41,614 nucleotides of DNA from contig NZ_JADVKT010000013.1 in the NCBI RefSeq assembly GCF_016508255.1, positions 1-41,614 of the forward strand, read 5' to 3'. The translations under genes and the position numbers were made by a program. Source of the DNA: Acinetobacter calcoaceticus. Lineage in GTDB: Bacteria; Pseudomonadota; Gammaproteobacteria; Pseudomonadales; Moraxellaceae. This document shows, piece after piece, positions 19,600 to 27,993 of the stretch; the stretch's first letter is position 1, and the number at the start of each line of letters is the position of its first letter. A model generated the notes under the pieces. The model saw only the letters and a list, made by a program, of their open reading frames with translations. It ran no database searches and was not told the DNA's origin.

Positions 19600-19661
19600 T
19601 TATACAAATATTTCACAATACGTAATGCCTAGGACTGGCGCATATATTTTGGAAATGGATT

Positions 19662-20918
19662 ATGGAATTATTACACCGCTTTAACCCACGCACTTTAGCT
19701 GTTGCGACTTTATTCTTTATGGGTGGCAACTCATGGGCCGCAAATCCCAATCAGCAAACTGAAGATGAATGGAAGTTCACTTTAAAAAATGCCTATATCA
19801 ACCGTGATTTTGACAACGATGCCATAAAAGATACGGGCAGTTGGTCTCAGGCAGCATCTTTATTTTATAAGTCGAAAATGCATGACACCCCATTAGTCAT
19901 AGCAGATAAACCCATTACGATTGGTGCAGATGCTTCCGTTCAGTACGCCGTTCGCTTGAGTTCAGACAAACATGTAGCCGATACGGTTTTGCCTTTTAAT
20001 AAAGAAACGCAATCTCAGGCATCAGACTATTTAAAATACGGTGCAACTTTAAAACTAGGTTATGACATAACACTTTTAAGTGTCGGTGAGCTTTGGCTAG
20101 ATTTACCTGTAACGGCTGTAGATGCTAGCCGTCAGTTACTTACCTCTTACTGGGGAACTAATCTTAAGTCACAACTTTCAGATCAGCTTTATGCAGAAAT
20201 TGGCCGAGTTGAAAAAGTGTCACCACGAAATGAAGAAGACTTTAAAAAGTTTTCATTTACGGCAAATGGAATCACCAAAGAATCTGATGGTTTAAATTAT
20301 ATTGACCTGCGTTATCAATTCACGTCGTCTTTAAAGGGTGAATATTACTTTGGTAATTTAGAAGACCTCTACAACAAACATTATGTAGGACTTGAACATA
20401 ACTGGAAACAACCAACTTTTGCCCTCACCTCTAAGTTTAAATACTTCAATGCAAAAAATGACGGTAATACTTTTGATATTGATGCACAGAACATCGGTTT
20501 ACTTGAAACCGTCAAAGCAAAAAACCATACTTTTGGTATAGGTTACCAACAGATTATCGGTGAATCGGCTTATCCATTACCTGATGGTTTCTTACCGGAA
20601 ACATACTTTATTAACTGGAATGCAACAGGATTCTTTAAAAAACATGAAAAGTCTTACCATTTGATGTATGGCTACGACTTTAAAGATTATGTGCCGGGCT
20701 TAAATGCGATGGTGAAATATGTTTACGGTAATGACTTTAAAGCAGCCAATGGTGAAAAAAACCATGAAACCGAGTCGAACGTGATTTTAAACTATGCGTT
20801 TCAGCAGCCATATTTAAAAGGCTTTGCCCTGCAATATATTCGTATTGATTACAACGTTAAACATGGTAATGATTTTGGTGAAGACCGTTTATTTGTCAAT
20901 TACACCAAAAAATTCTAA
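19662..20918 (+). CDS. OprD-family outer-membrane porin
   Basis: This 418-residue protein has a signal peptide ending NSWAA near residue 27. It shows OprD-like features: the N-terminal KFTLKNAYINRDFDND, the repeated short barrel strands, YYFGNLEDLYNKHYVG in the middle, and the C-terminal DRLFVNYTKKF ending in Phe, the usual barrel-assembly signal. OprD porins admit specific acids and amino acids. Its position after the iac permease suggests outer-membrane entry of indole-acetate or another aromatic acid. It ends at a strong terminator shared with the converging SDR gene. Confidence 0.8.
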   Translation: MELLHRFNPRTLAVATLFFMGGNSWAANPNQQTEDEWKFTLKNAYINRDFDNDAIKDTGSWSQAASLFYKSKMHDTPLVIADKPITIGADASVQYAVRLSSDKHVADTVLPFNKETQSQASDYLKYGATLKLGYDITLLSVGELWLDLPVTAVDASRQLLTSYWGTNLKSQLSDQLYAEIGRVEKVSPRNEEDFKKFSFTANGITKESDGLNYIDLRYQFTSSLKGEYYFGNLEDLYNKHYVGLEHNWKQPTFALTSKFKYFNAKNDGNTFDIDAQNIGLLETVKAKNHTFGIGYQQIIGESAYPLPDGFLPETYFINWNATGFFKKHEKSYHLMYGYDFKDYVPGLNAMVKYVYGNDFKAANGEKNHETESNVILNYAFQQPYLKGFALQYIRIDYNVKHGNDFGEDRLFVNYTKKF

Positions 20919-20927
20919 GTAAAAATT

Positions 20928-20955
20928 ACCCCCTAAAATTTAGGGGGTGTTTTTT
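20928..20955 (+). terminator. Terminator between converging porin and SDR genes
   Basis: ACCCCCTAAA at 20928-20937 and TTTAGGGGGT at 20939-20948 form a GC-rich hairpin followed by GTTTTTT on the plus strand. The T run overlaps the SDR stop codon. The minus strand also ends in a T-rich stretch, so it probably serves both. Confidence 0.85.
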
Positions 20956-21697
20956 ATCCTAATTTATTAACTAATCTCAAAGGTAGAACCTTCATGGCAA
21001 TACTCATTGGTAACCATGGCCACTGCGGTACATAAGCTTTCACAGGTTGTTTTTCGATGGCTTTTACCAAAGCTTTACATCCTGTTTTAGCATCTACTTC
21101 AAAGGGTAAATGTTTAGCACCTTCGTTCATTTCAGTACGAATATAGCCTGGGAAAATGGTTGAAACTTTAATGGGTGTATCTAATAATTCAGCACGAATA
21201 CCTTCGGCTAAGTGAGCTACAGCAGCTTTACTTGCCGCATAGGTCGATAAATGTTTTGGTAATCCACGCATAGCACTCATTGATGACATGACCACCAAAT
21301 GGCCTGCGTTTTGTTCTCTAAAAATTTCAACCGCCGCTTCACACTGTGCTAAAGCTGAAATAAAGTTCGTTTCAGCAGTTGCCTTATTAATTTCAAAATT
21401 ACCCTTACCAATCCGGCGACCATTTCCCACTCCAGCATTTACAATAATTCGGTCTAAATAGCCAAATTCTTGTTTAAAGGCGCGGAATACTTCAAAAACC
21501 TGATCGTAATTGGTGACGTCCAGACTTTTTGCAATTACTTTAATACCGTACTGATTTTCAAGTTCAGTTTTTAAAGTTTCCAATCTGTCTAAACGGCGCG
21601 CACAAATCGCTAAGTTATAGCCTTTTGCTGCAAATTCATGAGCCATACCCGCGCCTAATCCAGAACTTGCACCTGTAATTAAAATTGTCTTTGCCAT
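20954..21697 (-). CDS. Short-chain dehydrogenase/reductase
   Basis: This classical SDR (247 residues) has the cofactor motif ITGASSGLGAG at 6-16, IVNAGVGNG near 86, a catalytic Ser in VVMSSMSAM and the YAASK active-site pair near 154. The C-terminal VPQWPWLPMSIAMKVLPL is hydrophobic, as in fatty-acid or ketone reductases that associate with membranes. It is the last gene of the four-gene minus-strand block with the kinase-like and acyl-CoA dehydrogenase genes. By analogy with LvaD of Pseudomonas levulinate breakdown it could interconvert 4-oxo- and 4-hydroxyacyl-CoA; this is inference. RBS AAGGATAAAAGC. Confidence 0.8.
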   Translation of the reverse strand: MAKTILITGASSGLGAGMAHEFAAKGYNLAICARRLDRLETLKTELENQYGIKVIAKSLDVTNYDQVFEVFRAFKQEFGYLDRIIVNAGVGNGRRIGKGNFEINKATAETNFISALAQCEAAVEIFREQNAGHLVVMSSMSAMRGLPKHLSTYAASKAAVAHLAEGIRAELLDTPIKVSTIFPGYIRTEMNEGAKHLPFEVDAKTGCKALVKAIEKQPVKAYVPQWPWLPMSIAMKVLPLRLVNKLG

Positions 21698-21712
21698 GCT
21701 TTTATCCTTATT

Positions 21713-22411
21713 TTAAATCCATGTCAGTAAATCTGGACGCTCAGCTTTTATAAAATGATGTTCATTTAAACTTAAAACCTGAGCTTCATTTCCAACCAAA
21801 CGCAAAGTCGTGAGGCTTGTATTAGCAATTGCCCAATTCAAAGCAAAAGTTCGGTTGGGGCTAAGTTCAAGCAATTTGCCAATTGCTACAGAAATCACAC
21901 CACCAGAAGTAAAAACAACTGCATAGCGAGGTTTGGTTTTTGCTAACTCATCACAAAGTTGCTGTAAGGCTGTTTCAACTCTTTCTTTAAAGTGCGGCCA
22001 AGACTCATCATATTCATGATGAAAATCACCATCTGTCCATCGTCCAATCGCACCTTCAAATATTTTGGCAAGATAGGCACGCGGGTTCGGTTCTTGTGCT
22101 ACGTCAGCTTTTAACAGTTCAGGCTGTTCAAAACGCGGTTCATAGCGGGCAAAAACCTGTTGATGGTTAAACTCATTCCATAAATTATTATGATGAATTA
22201 CTGCCTCTGAATAGCATTCATTGAGTGCGAGCTTTGCAGTTTGCTCATGACGCTGCATGGTTCCAGCCACAACATAAGGTTGTTCTTTCAATATTTGCTT
22301 AAAGTATCGGCCTAATAAAGTTGCCTGTGCTTCACCATTTTCAGAAAGTTCATCATAGTTACTTTTACCAAATGATGCCTGTCCATGTCTTACCAGATAA
22401 ATTGTGGTCAT
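21713..22411 (-). CDS. Histidine-phosphatase-fold protein lacking the second catalytic His
   Basis: This 232-residue protein of the phosphoglycerate-mutase/histidine-phosphatase superfamily carries the phosphate-binding motif VRHGQASFG (His9 would be the phosphorylated residue), Arg54 in MQRHEQTA and Glu80 in NEFN. Where the family normally has S-H-G-G with a catalytic His, it reads VVFTSGGVI, with Ser169 in place of His. It overlaps the preceding kinase gene by four bases (ATGA), so the two are translated together. It may be a slow phosphatase, a phosphate-binding partner of the kinase, or a specialised subfamily. I know of no defined substrate. Confidence 0.82.
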   Translation of the reverse strand: MTTIYLVRHGQASFGKSNYDELSENGEAQATLLGRYFKQILKEQPYVVAGTMQRHEQTAKLALNECYSEAVIHHNNLWNEFNHQQVFARYEPRFEQPELLKADVAQEPNPRAYLAKIFEGAIGRWTDGDFHHEYDESWPHFKERVETALQQLCDELAKTKPRYAVVFTSGGVISVAIGKLLELSPNRTFALNWAIANTSLTTLRLVGNEAQVLSLNEHHFIKAERPDLLTWI

Positions 22412-23529
22412 CTTCTTAAAATACCCTGTATTTTCTGTATGTATTGCTGAGCAAATTCTGACTCTTGCAATTTTTGCTGCCCAATAAGTTTTAAAGCTCT
22501 GATATGTAGCGCATGAATGACAATCCAGAAATCTTTAAAAGCAGGGTTTCTGGTTTGTTTGTGGTAATAACGGTAATAGATTTGCTGTGCAATCACTGCT
22601 AAACGGAATACACCAAAGACTTCATAAAAAGCCCAGTTTTCAGGCTTCAGTCCTGTTTTTTGCAGATAGTAATCAACAACTTCTTTACGAGAAAACATTC
22701 CCTTTAAATGAGTAGGTTGACGGCGGGTCGATCTAAAAATCATGTTATCTGTAGGTTCAACCCAATATGCCAAGGCACTACCCAAATCCATTAATGGATC
22801 ACCCAAAGTCGCCATTTCCCAATCAAGTACGCCAATCACTTCAGTTGGATGCTCTGGATCTAAAACCACATTATCAAAACGCCAATCGTTATGAATAATA
22901 CAAGTTGTGGAATCTTGAGGAATATTATCGTTCAGCCATTTTCTAACATATTTAAATGAAGGAACATTGAGTGTGCGAACCTTTTCATAACGCTTATCCC
23001 AACCTTCAACTTGTCTACGGCAATATCCTGCACCTTTGCCTAATTCAGCTAAAGGTGTATTTTCATAAGGAACTTGATGTAACTCAATCAACTTATCAAT
23101 AACATTTACACAAAGCTGGTGAATATCATCTTCATTAAAACCAAGCTCAGGTGGCAATTTGGCGCGAGGAATAATGCCTTCAATGCGCTCCATGACATAG
23201 AAATCACAGCCAATGACCGATTCATCCTGACAAAGTGCCACCATTTTAGGAAGTACTGGATAATAAGGTGCAAGATTTTTCTGCACCATATATTCACGCG
23301 CCATATCATGTGCCGACTTCGCTTTCGTTCCTTTTGGAGGACGTCTTAAAATTAAATCGGTATTTTCATACTTTAAACGATAAGTCCAATTCGAAGCCCC
23401 ACCTGTATATTGAGTAATGATTGCTGGGCCGACTAATTCAACGCCTTGGTTTTTTAACCAGTTTTCAACTGCCCCAATATCAAGTTCTTCACCTTGACGT
23501 ACTTCACCGCCTATATCAATTACCGACAT
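22408..23529 (-). CDS. APH-fold kinase associated with acyl-CoA dehydrogenase
   Basis: This phosphotransferase of the APH/choline-kinase fold has 373 residues. The catalytic loop is IIHNDWRFDN near residue 204 and the metal-binding segment is GVLDWEMATLGDP near 226; TQYTGGASNWTYRL near 40 is the nucleotide loop. Although the fold is named for aminoglycoside kinases, the pairing with an acyl-CoA dehydrogenase matches LvaA and the kinase domain of ACAD10/ACAD11, which phosphorylate 4-hydroxyacyl-CoA. I start at the ATG at 23529 (AGAGGAAGTGAAT upstream) rather than the GTG two codons earlier. Substrate chain length and shape are unknown. Confidence 0.83.
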   Translation of the reverse strand: MSVIDIGGEVRQGEELDIGAVENWLKNQGVELVGPAIITQYTGGASNWTYRLKYENTDLILRRPPKGTKAKSAHDMAREYMVQKNLAPYYPVLPKMVALCQDESVIGCDFYVMERIEGIIPRAKLPPELGFNEDDIHQLCVNVIDKLIELHQVPYENTPLAELGKGAGYCRRQVEGWDKRYEKVRTLNVPSFKYVRKWLNDNIPQDSTTCIIHNDWRFDNVVLDPEHPTEVIGVLDWEMATLGDPLMDLGSALAYWVEPTDNMIFRSTRRQPTHLKGMFSRKEVVDYYLQKTGLKPENWAFYEVFGVFRLAVIAQQIYYRYYHKQTRNPAFKDFWIVIHALHIRALKLIGQQKLQESEFAQQYIQKIQGILRR

Positions 23530-23546
23530 ATTCACTTCCTCTAAAC

Positions 23547-24788
23547 TTATACTTTCTTATGACGACCATAACCACGTTTGGCTAATTCTAATTTGGCAAT
23601 CATGCCTTTATGTACTTCATCCGGACCATCAGCTAAACGTAAACTGCGTGCTTGAGCAAAGAAACCTGTTAATGGTGTATCTCTTGAAACGCCAGCTCCG
23701 CCATGTAGCTGAATTGCCATGTCGACTACTTTTTCTAAAACACTCGGAGCCACTACTTTAATCGCAGATATTTCTGTTAAAGCAGCCATATTTCCTAAAG
23801 TATCCATTTTATAAGCAGCATACAAGGTTAAAAGTCTGGCTTGATCTATAGCCACTCGTGCATCAGCTACGCGTTCAAGGTTCCCGCCAAGTTTTATAAT
23901 TTCTTTGCCAAACGCTGTTCTAGACATGCCTCTGTCAATCATCAGTTCTAGCGCTTTTTCAGCAGCACCAATACAACGCATGCAATGGTGAATACGCCCA
24001 GGCCCTAAACGACCTTGGGCAATTTCAAAACCTTGACCTGCTCCACCAATAAAGTTATCAAGTGGTACTCGAACATTATTAAAATGAACTTCGCCATGTC
24101 CATGGGGTGCATCGTAGTCGCCAAACACAGGTAACATCCGCTGAATTTCAACACCCGCCGTATCGATCGGTACTAAAACCATGGAATGTTGATGATGACG
24201 GTCTTTACTTTCATCTGGGGTATGAGCCATAAAAATAATGACTTTGGCATTTGGATCACCTAAGCCAGATGACCACCATTTTTTGCCATTTAAAACAATT
24301 TCATTACCTTCTATGAGTGCAGTCGCTTGCATATTGGTTGCATCGCTTGAAGCCACGTCTGGTTCAGTCATACAAAAAACTGAGCGGATTTTTCCGTCCA
24401 ATAAAGGCAGTAACCATTGCTGTTTTTGCTGTTCACTGCCATAGCGCCATAGCAATTCCATATTTCCTGTATCTGGTGCATTACAGTTAAAAACGGTGGG
24501 TGCCAATAAACTGCGGCCAGTTAACTCGGCAATATGCGCATATTCTTGAACTGTTAACCCTGCACCTAACTTGTCATCTGGTAAAAACATATTCCAAAGA
24601 CCAGCTTGCTTAGCTTTAGTTTTCAGAGTTTCTAAAAATTCAGGCCACTGCCATTTTTTCCAGTTTCCATCTGGATTTAACTCATGAACTTCTTCCCAAA
24701 ATTTTCCTTCGACAGGCTCTATTTCTTCTAAAATAAATTTTCTTGTTCGCTCAGCATAATCTTGAGCTTTCTTTGAGAGTTCAAACAT
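23547..24788 (-). CDS. Acyl-CoA dehydrogenase, LvaC/ACAD11 type
   Basis: This 413-residue acyl-CoA dehydrogenase has the FAD/substrate signature CMTEPDVASSDATNM near residue 140, the motif KKWWSSG near 168, GPGRIHHCMRCIGAAEKALE near 257 and the C-terminal QLHGGAGVSRDTPL and LRLADGPDEVHKG blocks. In ACAD10/11 and LvaC relatives the dehydrogenase domain removes phosphate from the phosphorylated 4-hydroxyacyl-CoA and leads to the 3-hydroxy isomer. The kinase gene starts 17 bases after its stop, so the pair is co-transcribed. It is divergent from a LysR gene across 88 bases. RBS AAAGGAAAAATA. Confidence 0.87.
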   Translation of the reverse strand: MFELSKKAQDYAERTRKFILEEIEPVEGKFWEEVHELNPDGNWKKWQWPEFLETLKTKAKQAGLWNMFLPDDKLGAGLTVQEYAHIAELTGRSLLAPTVFNCNAPDTGNMELLWRYGSEQQKQQWLLPLLDGKIRSVFCMTEPDVASSDATNMQATALIEGNEIVLNGKKWWSSGLGDPNAKVIIFMAHTPDESKDRHHQHSMVLVPIDTAGVEIQRMLPVFGDYDAPHGHGEVHFNNVRVPLDNFIGGAGQGFEIAQGRLGPGRIHHCMRCIGAAEKALELMIDRGMSRTAFGKEIIKLGGNLERVADARVAIDQARLLTLYAAYKMDTLGNMAALTEISAIKVVAPSVLEKVVDMAIQLHGGAGVSRDTPLTGFFAQARSLRLADGPDEVHKGMIAKLELAKRGYGRHKKV

Positions 24789-24876
24789 TATTTTTCCTTT
24801 ACATCATTATCTTGTCTTTACATCAACATAACTTGAAACTTAATATGAATGAAATGATTTTATTAAATAACACTTC

Positions 24877-25797
24877 ATGAATAATATTCATAACCTACAC
24901 GGCCTAGACCTAAGCTTTTTTCACCGAATTGATATCAATTTATATCCACTTTTTATCGCGATTTATGAGCAAAAAAGTATTTCAAATGCTGCAAATAGCC
25001 TTAACATTACCCAATCAGCAGCAAGTCATGCTTTACAACGGTTACGCCAACAACTTGAAGATGATGTGTTTATACGAGTAGGCAATAAAATGTCTGCAAC
25101 GCCTTTTGCAGAACAGATTTATCCAACTGTTAAGCAAGCGCTTTTAACTATTCAAAATATTAGCCAGCAGAAACATGTTTTTGACCCAACAAGTTTAAAA
25201 AACTTAAAAATCGCCGTTCATGATGAAATTGAGCCTATTATTCTTCCACGGCTTGCTCAACATTTTCAAAATCTTAATTTAGATTTGCAATTTGTCAGCA
25301 TGAAGCTAGATCGAAAACATATTACGGCGGACTTGGCGACACAGCAGCTCGATTTTGTCATTGACCTAGAACAGTACTTATCTCCAAAAATCACCTTTGA
25401 CCATTTAGTAACAGATGAGTTTGTCATTTGCAGTCAACTTAAAGAAGTCGATTTATCTCGTTATATTAATGGTCGGCACATTGGCGTTTCATCACGCCGT
25501 ACGGGCGCGTTACTTGAAGATATTTATTTAAACCAACACCAAAAAATTTCAAGAAATGTATTTATGCGCTGTCAAAACTACTCAACGGCGTTACAAGTTC
25601 TGGCGGCTCAAGCCAACGCGATACTGACCATGCCTCGTATGATTTTGCAGCATTTATCTTATAGTCCTGAAATTCGCTTACATTCTCTACCTTTTGAGAT
25701 GACCAATATTAAAATGGGGATGTTTTGGCATGAAGATTTGAGGGATAATTTAAGGCATCAATTTTTGCGACATGAAATTATTAAACTTTTTCAGTAA
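24877..25797 (+). CDS. LysR-family regulator of the acyl-CoA dehydrogenase block
   Basis: This 306-residue LysR-type protein has its helix-turn-helix near residues 30-60 (KSISNAANSLNITQSAASHA, then LRQQLEDDVFIR) and a substrate-binding domain from about residue 105. It is divergent from the acyl-CoA dehydrogenase gene, the usual layout of a LysR regulator and its target. The 88-base gap holds a direct repeat CTTTACATCA (24797 and 24816, period 19). No good ribosome site precedes the ATG at 24877, and the N-terminus may be slightly shorter. The effector is unknown. Confidence 0.82.
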   Translation: MNNIHNLHGLDLSFFHRIDINLYPLFIAIYEQKSISNAANSLNITQSAASHALQRLRQQLEDDVFIRVGNKMSATPFAEQIYPTVKQALLTIQNISQQKHVFDPTSLKNLKIAVHDEIEPIILPRLAQHFQNLNLDLQFVSMKLDRKHITADLATQQLDFVIDLEQYLSPKITFDHLVTDEFVICSQLKEVDLSRYINGRHIGVSSRRTGALLEDIYLNQHQKISRNVFMRCQNYSTALQVLAAQANAILTMPRMILQHLSYSPEIRLHSLPFEMTNIKMGMFWHEDLRDNLRHQFLRHEIIKLFQ

Positions 25798-25839
25798 AGC
25801 AAATTGATTGACTAAGCTTCTATCGTACAAGGACCAGTA

Positions 25840-26652
25840 ATGAGTAAAGATGAACGGATAATCCAAAATCAGGACAACAAAAAAACGATTCGTCATGAAG
25901 ATTACATTGCTGGTATTGGTAAAGGCATGTCAATCTTAGATAGCTTTAGTAGTAATCAACATCGTTTAAACATTTCTATGGCTGCCGAAAAAACCGGACT
26001 TACTCGAGCGGCAGCCAGACGCCATTTATTAACTTTAGAATATTTAGGTTATCTTGAATCAGATGGTCACTATTACTATTTAACCCCCAAAGTTCTTAAA
26101 TTTTCAGGAGCTTATTTAGGTGCGGCTCAGCTTCCAAAAGTGTCTCAACCTTTATTAAACCTGTTAACCAACCAGACGTCTCTTATTTATTCAGTGATGG
26201 TGCTTGATAGTTATGAAGCTATTACTATTGCCCGTAGTGCTGCACACCAACAAACTGACCGTGTAAATCCATACGGATTGCATTTGGGTAACCGCTTACC
26301 TGCTCATGCGACCTCGGCTGGTAAAATTTTATTGGCACATTTAAGCCAAGAAGAACAGCTCGACTGGCTTCAAAAATACCCATTACAGCGTTTAACCAAA
26401 TATACGCATGTTGAAAACGATAAATTTTTAGAGTTATTAAAAGAAATTCGAGAACAAGATTGGTGCTATTCACGTGAAGAACATGAATTAGGAGTCCATG
26501 CACTCGCCGTACCCATTTATGGACAAGACTTTAAAGTAATTGCGGCTTTAAATATTGTTTCACCTACCATGAAGACAACCGAAGAATATTTAATTCAACA
26601 CATTTTGCCGTTATTGCAAGAGACTTCGCGTGATTTGAGACAAGTTCTTTAA
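25840..26652 (+). CDS. IclR-family regulator, PcaU/PobR-like
   Basis: This 270-residue IclR-type regulator has the N-terminal winged helix at about residues 25-90 (EDYIAGIGKGMSILDSF, AAEKTGLTRAAARRHLLTLE) and the effector domain with PYGLHLGNRLPAHATSAGK and SREEHELGVHALAVPI. These stretches closely resemble PcaU and PobR, the Acinetobacter regulators of protocatechuate and 4-hydroxybenzoate genes. The true pcaU is expected upstream of pcaI, outside this window, so this is probably a paralogue. It is 42 bases after the LysR gene on the same strand, with AAGGACCAGTA before the ATG. No aromatic gene lies beside it, so its target is unknown. Confidence 0.8.
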   Translation: MSKDERIIQNQDNKKTIRHEDYIAGIGKGMSILDSFSSNQHRLNISMAAEKTGLTRAAARRHLLTLEYLGYLESDGHYYYLTPKVLKFSGAYLGAAQLPKVSQPLLNLLTNQTSLIYSVMVLDSYEAITIARSAAHQQTDRVNPYGLHLGNRLPAHATSAGKILLAHLSQEEQLDWLQKYPLQRLTKYTHVENDKFLELLKEIREQDWCYSREEHELGVHALAVPIYGQDFKVIAALNIVSPTMKTTEEYLIQHILPLLQETSRDLRQVL

Positions 26653-26704
26653 ATCTTACTTAGGCTATTTTATTGAAATGGAATTTATTTTGCTTAGGCT
26701 ATTC

Positions 26705-27571
26705 TTAAAAGTAATTGAATGGGATTTTTAAATAACGGATGCCATTGGCTTCAGGTTCCGGAAAATTTCCAGCATTCATATTAATTTGAATTGAAGGCAA
26801 AATTAATTTTGGCATTGCTAAGGTTGCATCTCTTTCTTGACGCATTTTTATGAACGACTCTTTAGAAACTTGCTGATTTAAATGAATATTACTTTCCTTT
26901 TGAGTTTTTATGTCTGTTTGACAGATATATTCATCACGGCCTTCGGGCTTATAGTCATGACATAAGAACATACGCAAATTATCAGGCAGTGTATAAAGCT
27001 GTTGTACTGAATCATAAAGCAGAGCGGCACTTCCTTTTGGAAAGTCGCACCGAGCTGAACCATAATCTGGCATAAATAAGGTATCGCCAACAAAGACAGC
27101 ATCACCAATTACATAGCTGAGACAAGCTGGTGTATGCCCTGGTGTAGGAATGTTATAGGCTTCTATATCCCCTATTTTAAAATGCTCATCATCTTCAAAT
27201 AAATAATCAAAAGGCTGATTTGCATTGATTTGTTTAAAGTCAAAATTATAGATAGCCGAAAATGTTTCTTGTACAACAGAAATTTTCTTACTAATTGCAA
27301 CTGTACCACCCAATTTAGATTTTAAATATTGGGCAGCGGTCATATGGTCCGCATGTACATGGGTTTCTAAAATCCATTGCACATTAAATTGCTGAGCCAA
27401 AACATAATCGATAATAAGATCGGCATTAGTCGTTTTTGTAGTTGCCGAAGCGGCATCATAGTCAAGTACACTGTCTATGATGGCACATTGACGAGATGCT
27501 AAATCTGCAACAACATAGCTAAAAGTATTGGTATTTTCATCAAAAAAATCTTTTACTAGAGATTGTTGCAT
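26705..27571 (-). CDS. Metallo-beta-lactamase-fold hydrolase, persulfide dioxygenase-like
   Basis: This 288-residue metallo-hydrolase has the metal motif ETHVHADHMTAAQYL near residue 73 (HxHxDH), a further ligand in IPTPGHTPACLS near 140 and Asp in VFVGDTLFMPDYG. It resembles ETHE1/Blh-type persulfide dioxygenases, which oxidise glutathione persulfide to sulfite. It is the last gene of an operon with two YeeE/YedE half-transporters, starting 4 bases after the second one. That link to sulfur handling supports the call. It is not a beta-lactamase. It has no fused rhodanese domain. Confidence 0.8.
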   Translation of the reverse strand: MQQSLVKDFFDENTNTFSYVVADLASRQCAIIDSVLDYDAASATTKTTNADLIIDYVLAQQFNVQWILETHVHADHMTAAQYLKSKLGGTVAISKKISVVQETFSAIYNFDFKQINANQPFDYLFEDDEHFKIGDIEAYNIPTPGHTPACLSYVIGDAVFVGDTLFMPDYGSARCDFPKGSAALLYDSVQQLYTLPDNLRMFLCHDYKPEGRDEYICQTDIKTQKESNIHLNQQVSKESFIKMRQERDATLAMPKLILPSIQINMNAGNFPEPEANGIRYLKIPFNYF

Positions 27572-27575
27572 AGGC

Positions 27576-27989
27576 TTAGTTTCCTTTGTTTAAAATTCGA
27601 TAAATAAACATTCCGAATAACATAGCGACAATAAAATATAGCGCTTCAAAATGTCCTAATCCAACAAGTGTTAAAGCGGGTGCTGGACAAATTCCTGCTA
27701 TTCCCCAGCCTATACCGAAAATAAAAGCCCCAGCAATTAACCTTTGGTCAATCTGTGTATTTGTTGGTAATTGAATTTGTTCATTAAAAAGAGTTTTAGG
27801 TTTTTTTATAGCCTTTTGAAATGGAATAAACGCTACAGCAATCGCACCTAACATCACAAACATTAAGCTAATATCCCACTGTCCAAAGATATCTAGAAAA
27901 CCTAATACCTTTTCTGGATTAGACATACCTGAAATCATTAAACCCAATGAAAATAAACTACCGAATAAAAAAGCAAATATGTTTTTCAT
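27576..27989 (-). CDS. YeeE/YedE-family membrane protein, PmpB/DUF6691-like
   Basis: This 137-residue protein has about four membrane helices. It carries GLMISGMSNPEKVLGFLD near residue 21 and GIGWGIAGICPAPAL near 92, the paired glycine-rich motifs of the YeeE/YedE sulfur-transport family; the Cys in GICPAP is the conserved one. It is the second half of a two-gene transporter. I start at the ATG at 27989, four bases after the upstream stop; an upstream in-frame start would overlap the first half-gene. Probable function: passage of thiosulfate or another sulfur compound. Confidence 0.8.
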   Translation of the reverse strand: MKNIFAFLFGSLFSLGLMISGMSNPEKVLGFLDIFGQWDISLMFVMLGAIAVAFIPFQKAIKKPKTLFNEQIQLPTNTQIDQRLIAGAFIFGIGWGIAGICPAPALTLVGLGHFEALYFIVAMLFGMFIYRILNKGN

Positions 27990-27993
27990 AACC

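Noticed and set aside
22408..23529. Aminoglycoside resistance gene (APH fold)
   Set aside because: Operon with an acyl-CoA dehydrogenase and SDR, chromosomal catabolic setting and ACAD-associated kinase motifs point to acyl-CoA metabolism, not drug resistance.
26705..27571. Metallo-beta-lactamase (carbapenemase)
   Set aside because: The HxHxDH fold motif is shared, but length, motifs and the YeeE/YedE neighbours fit a persulfide dioxygenase; there is no secretion signal.
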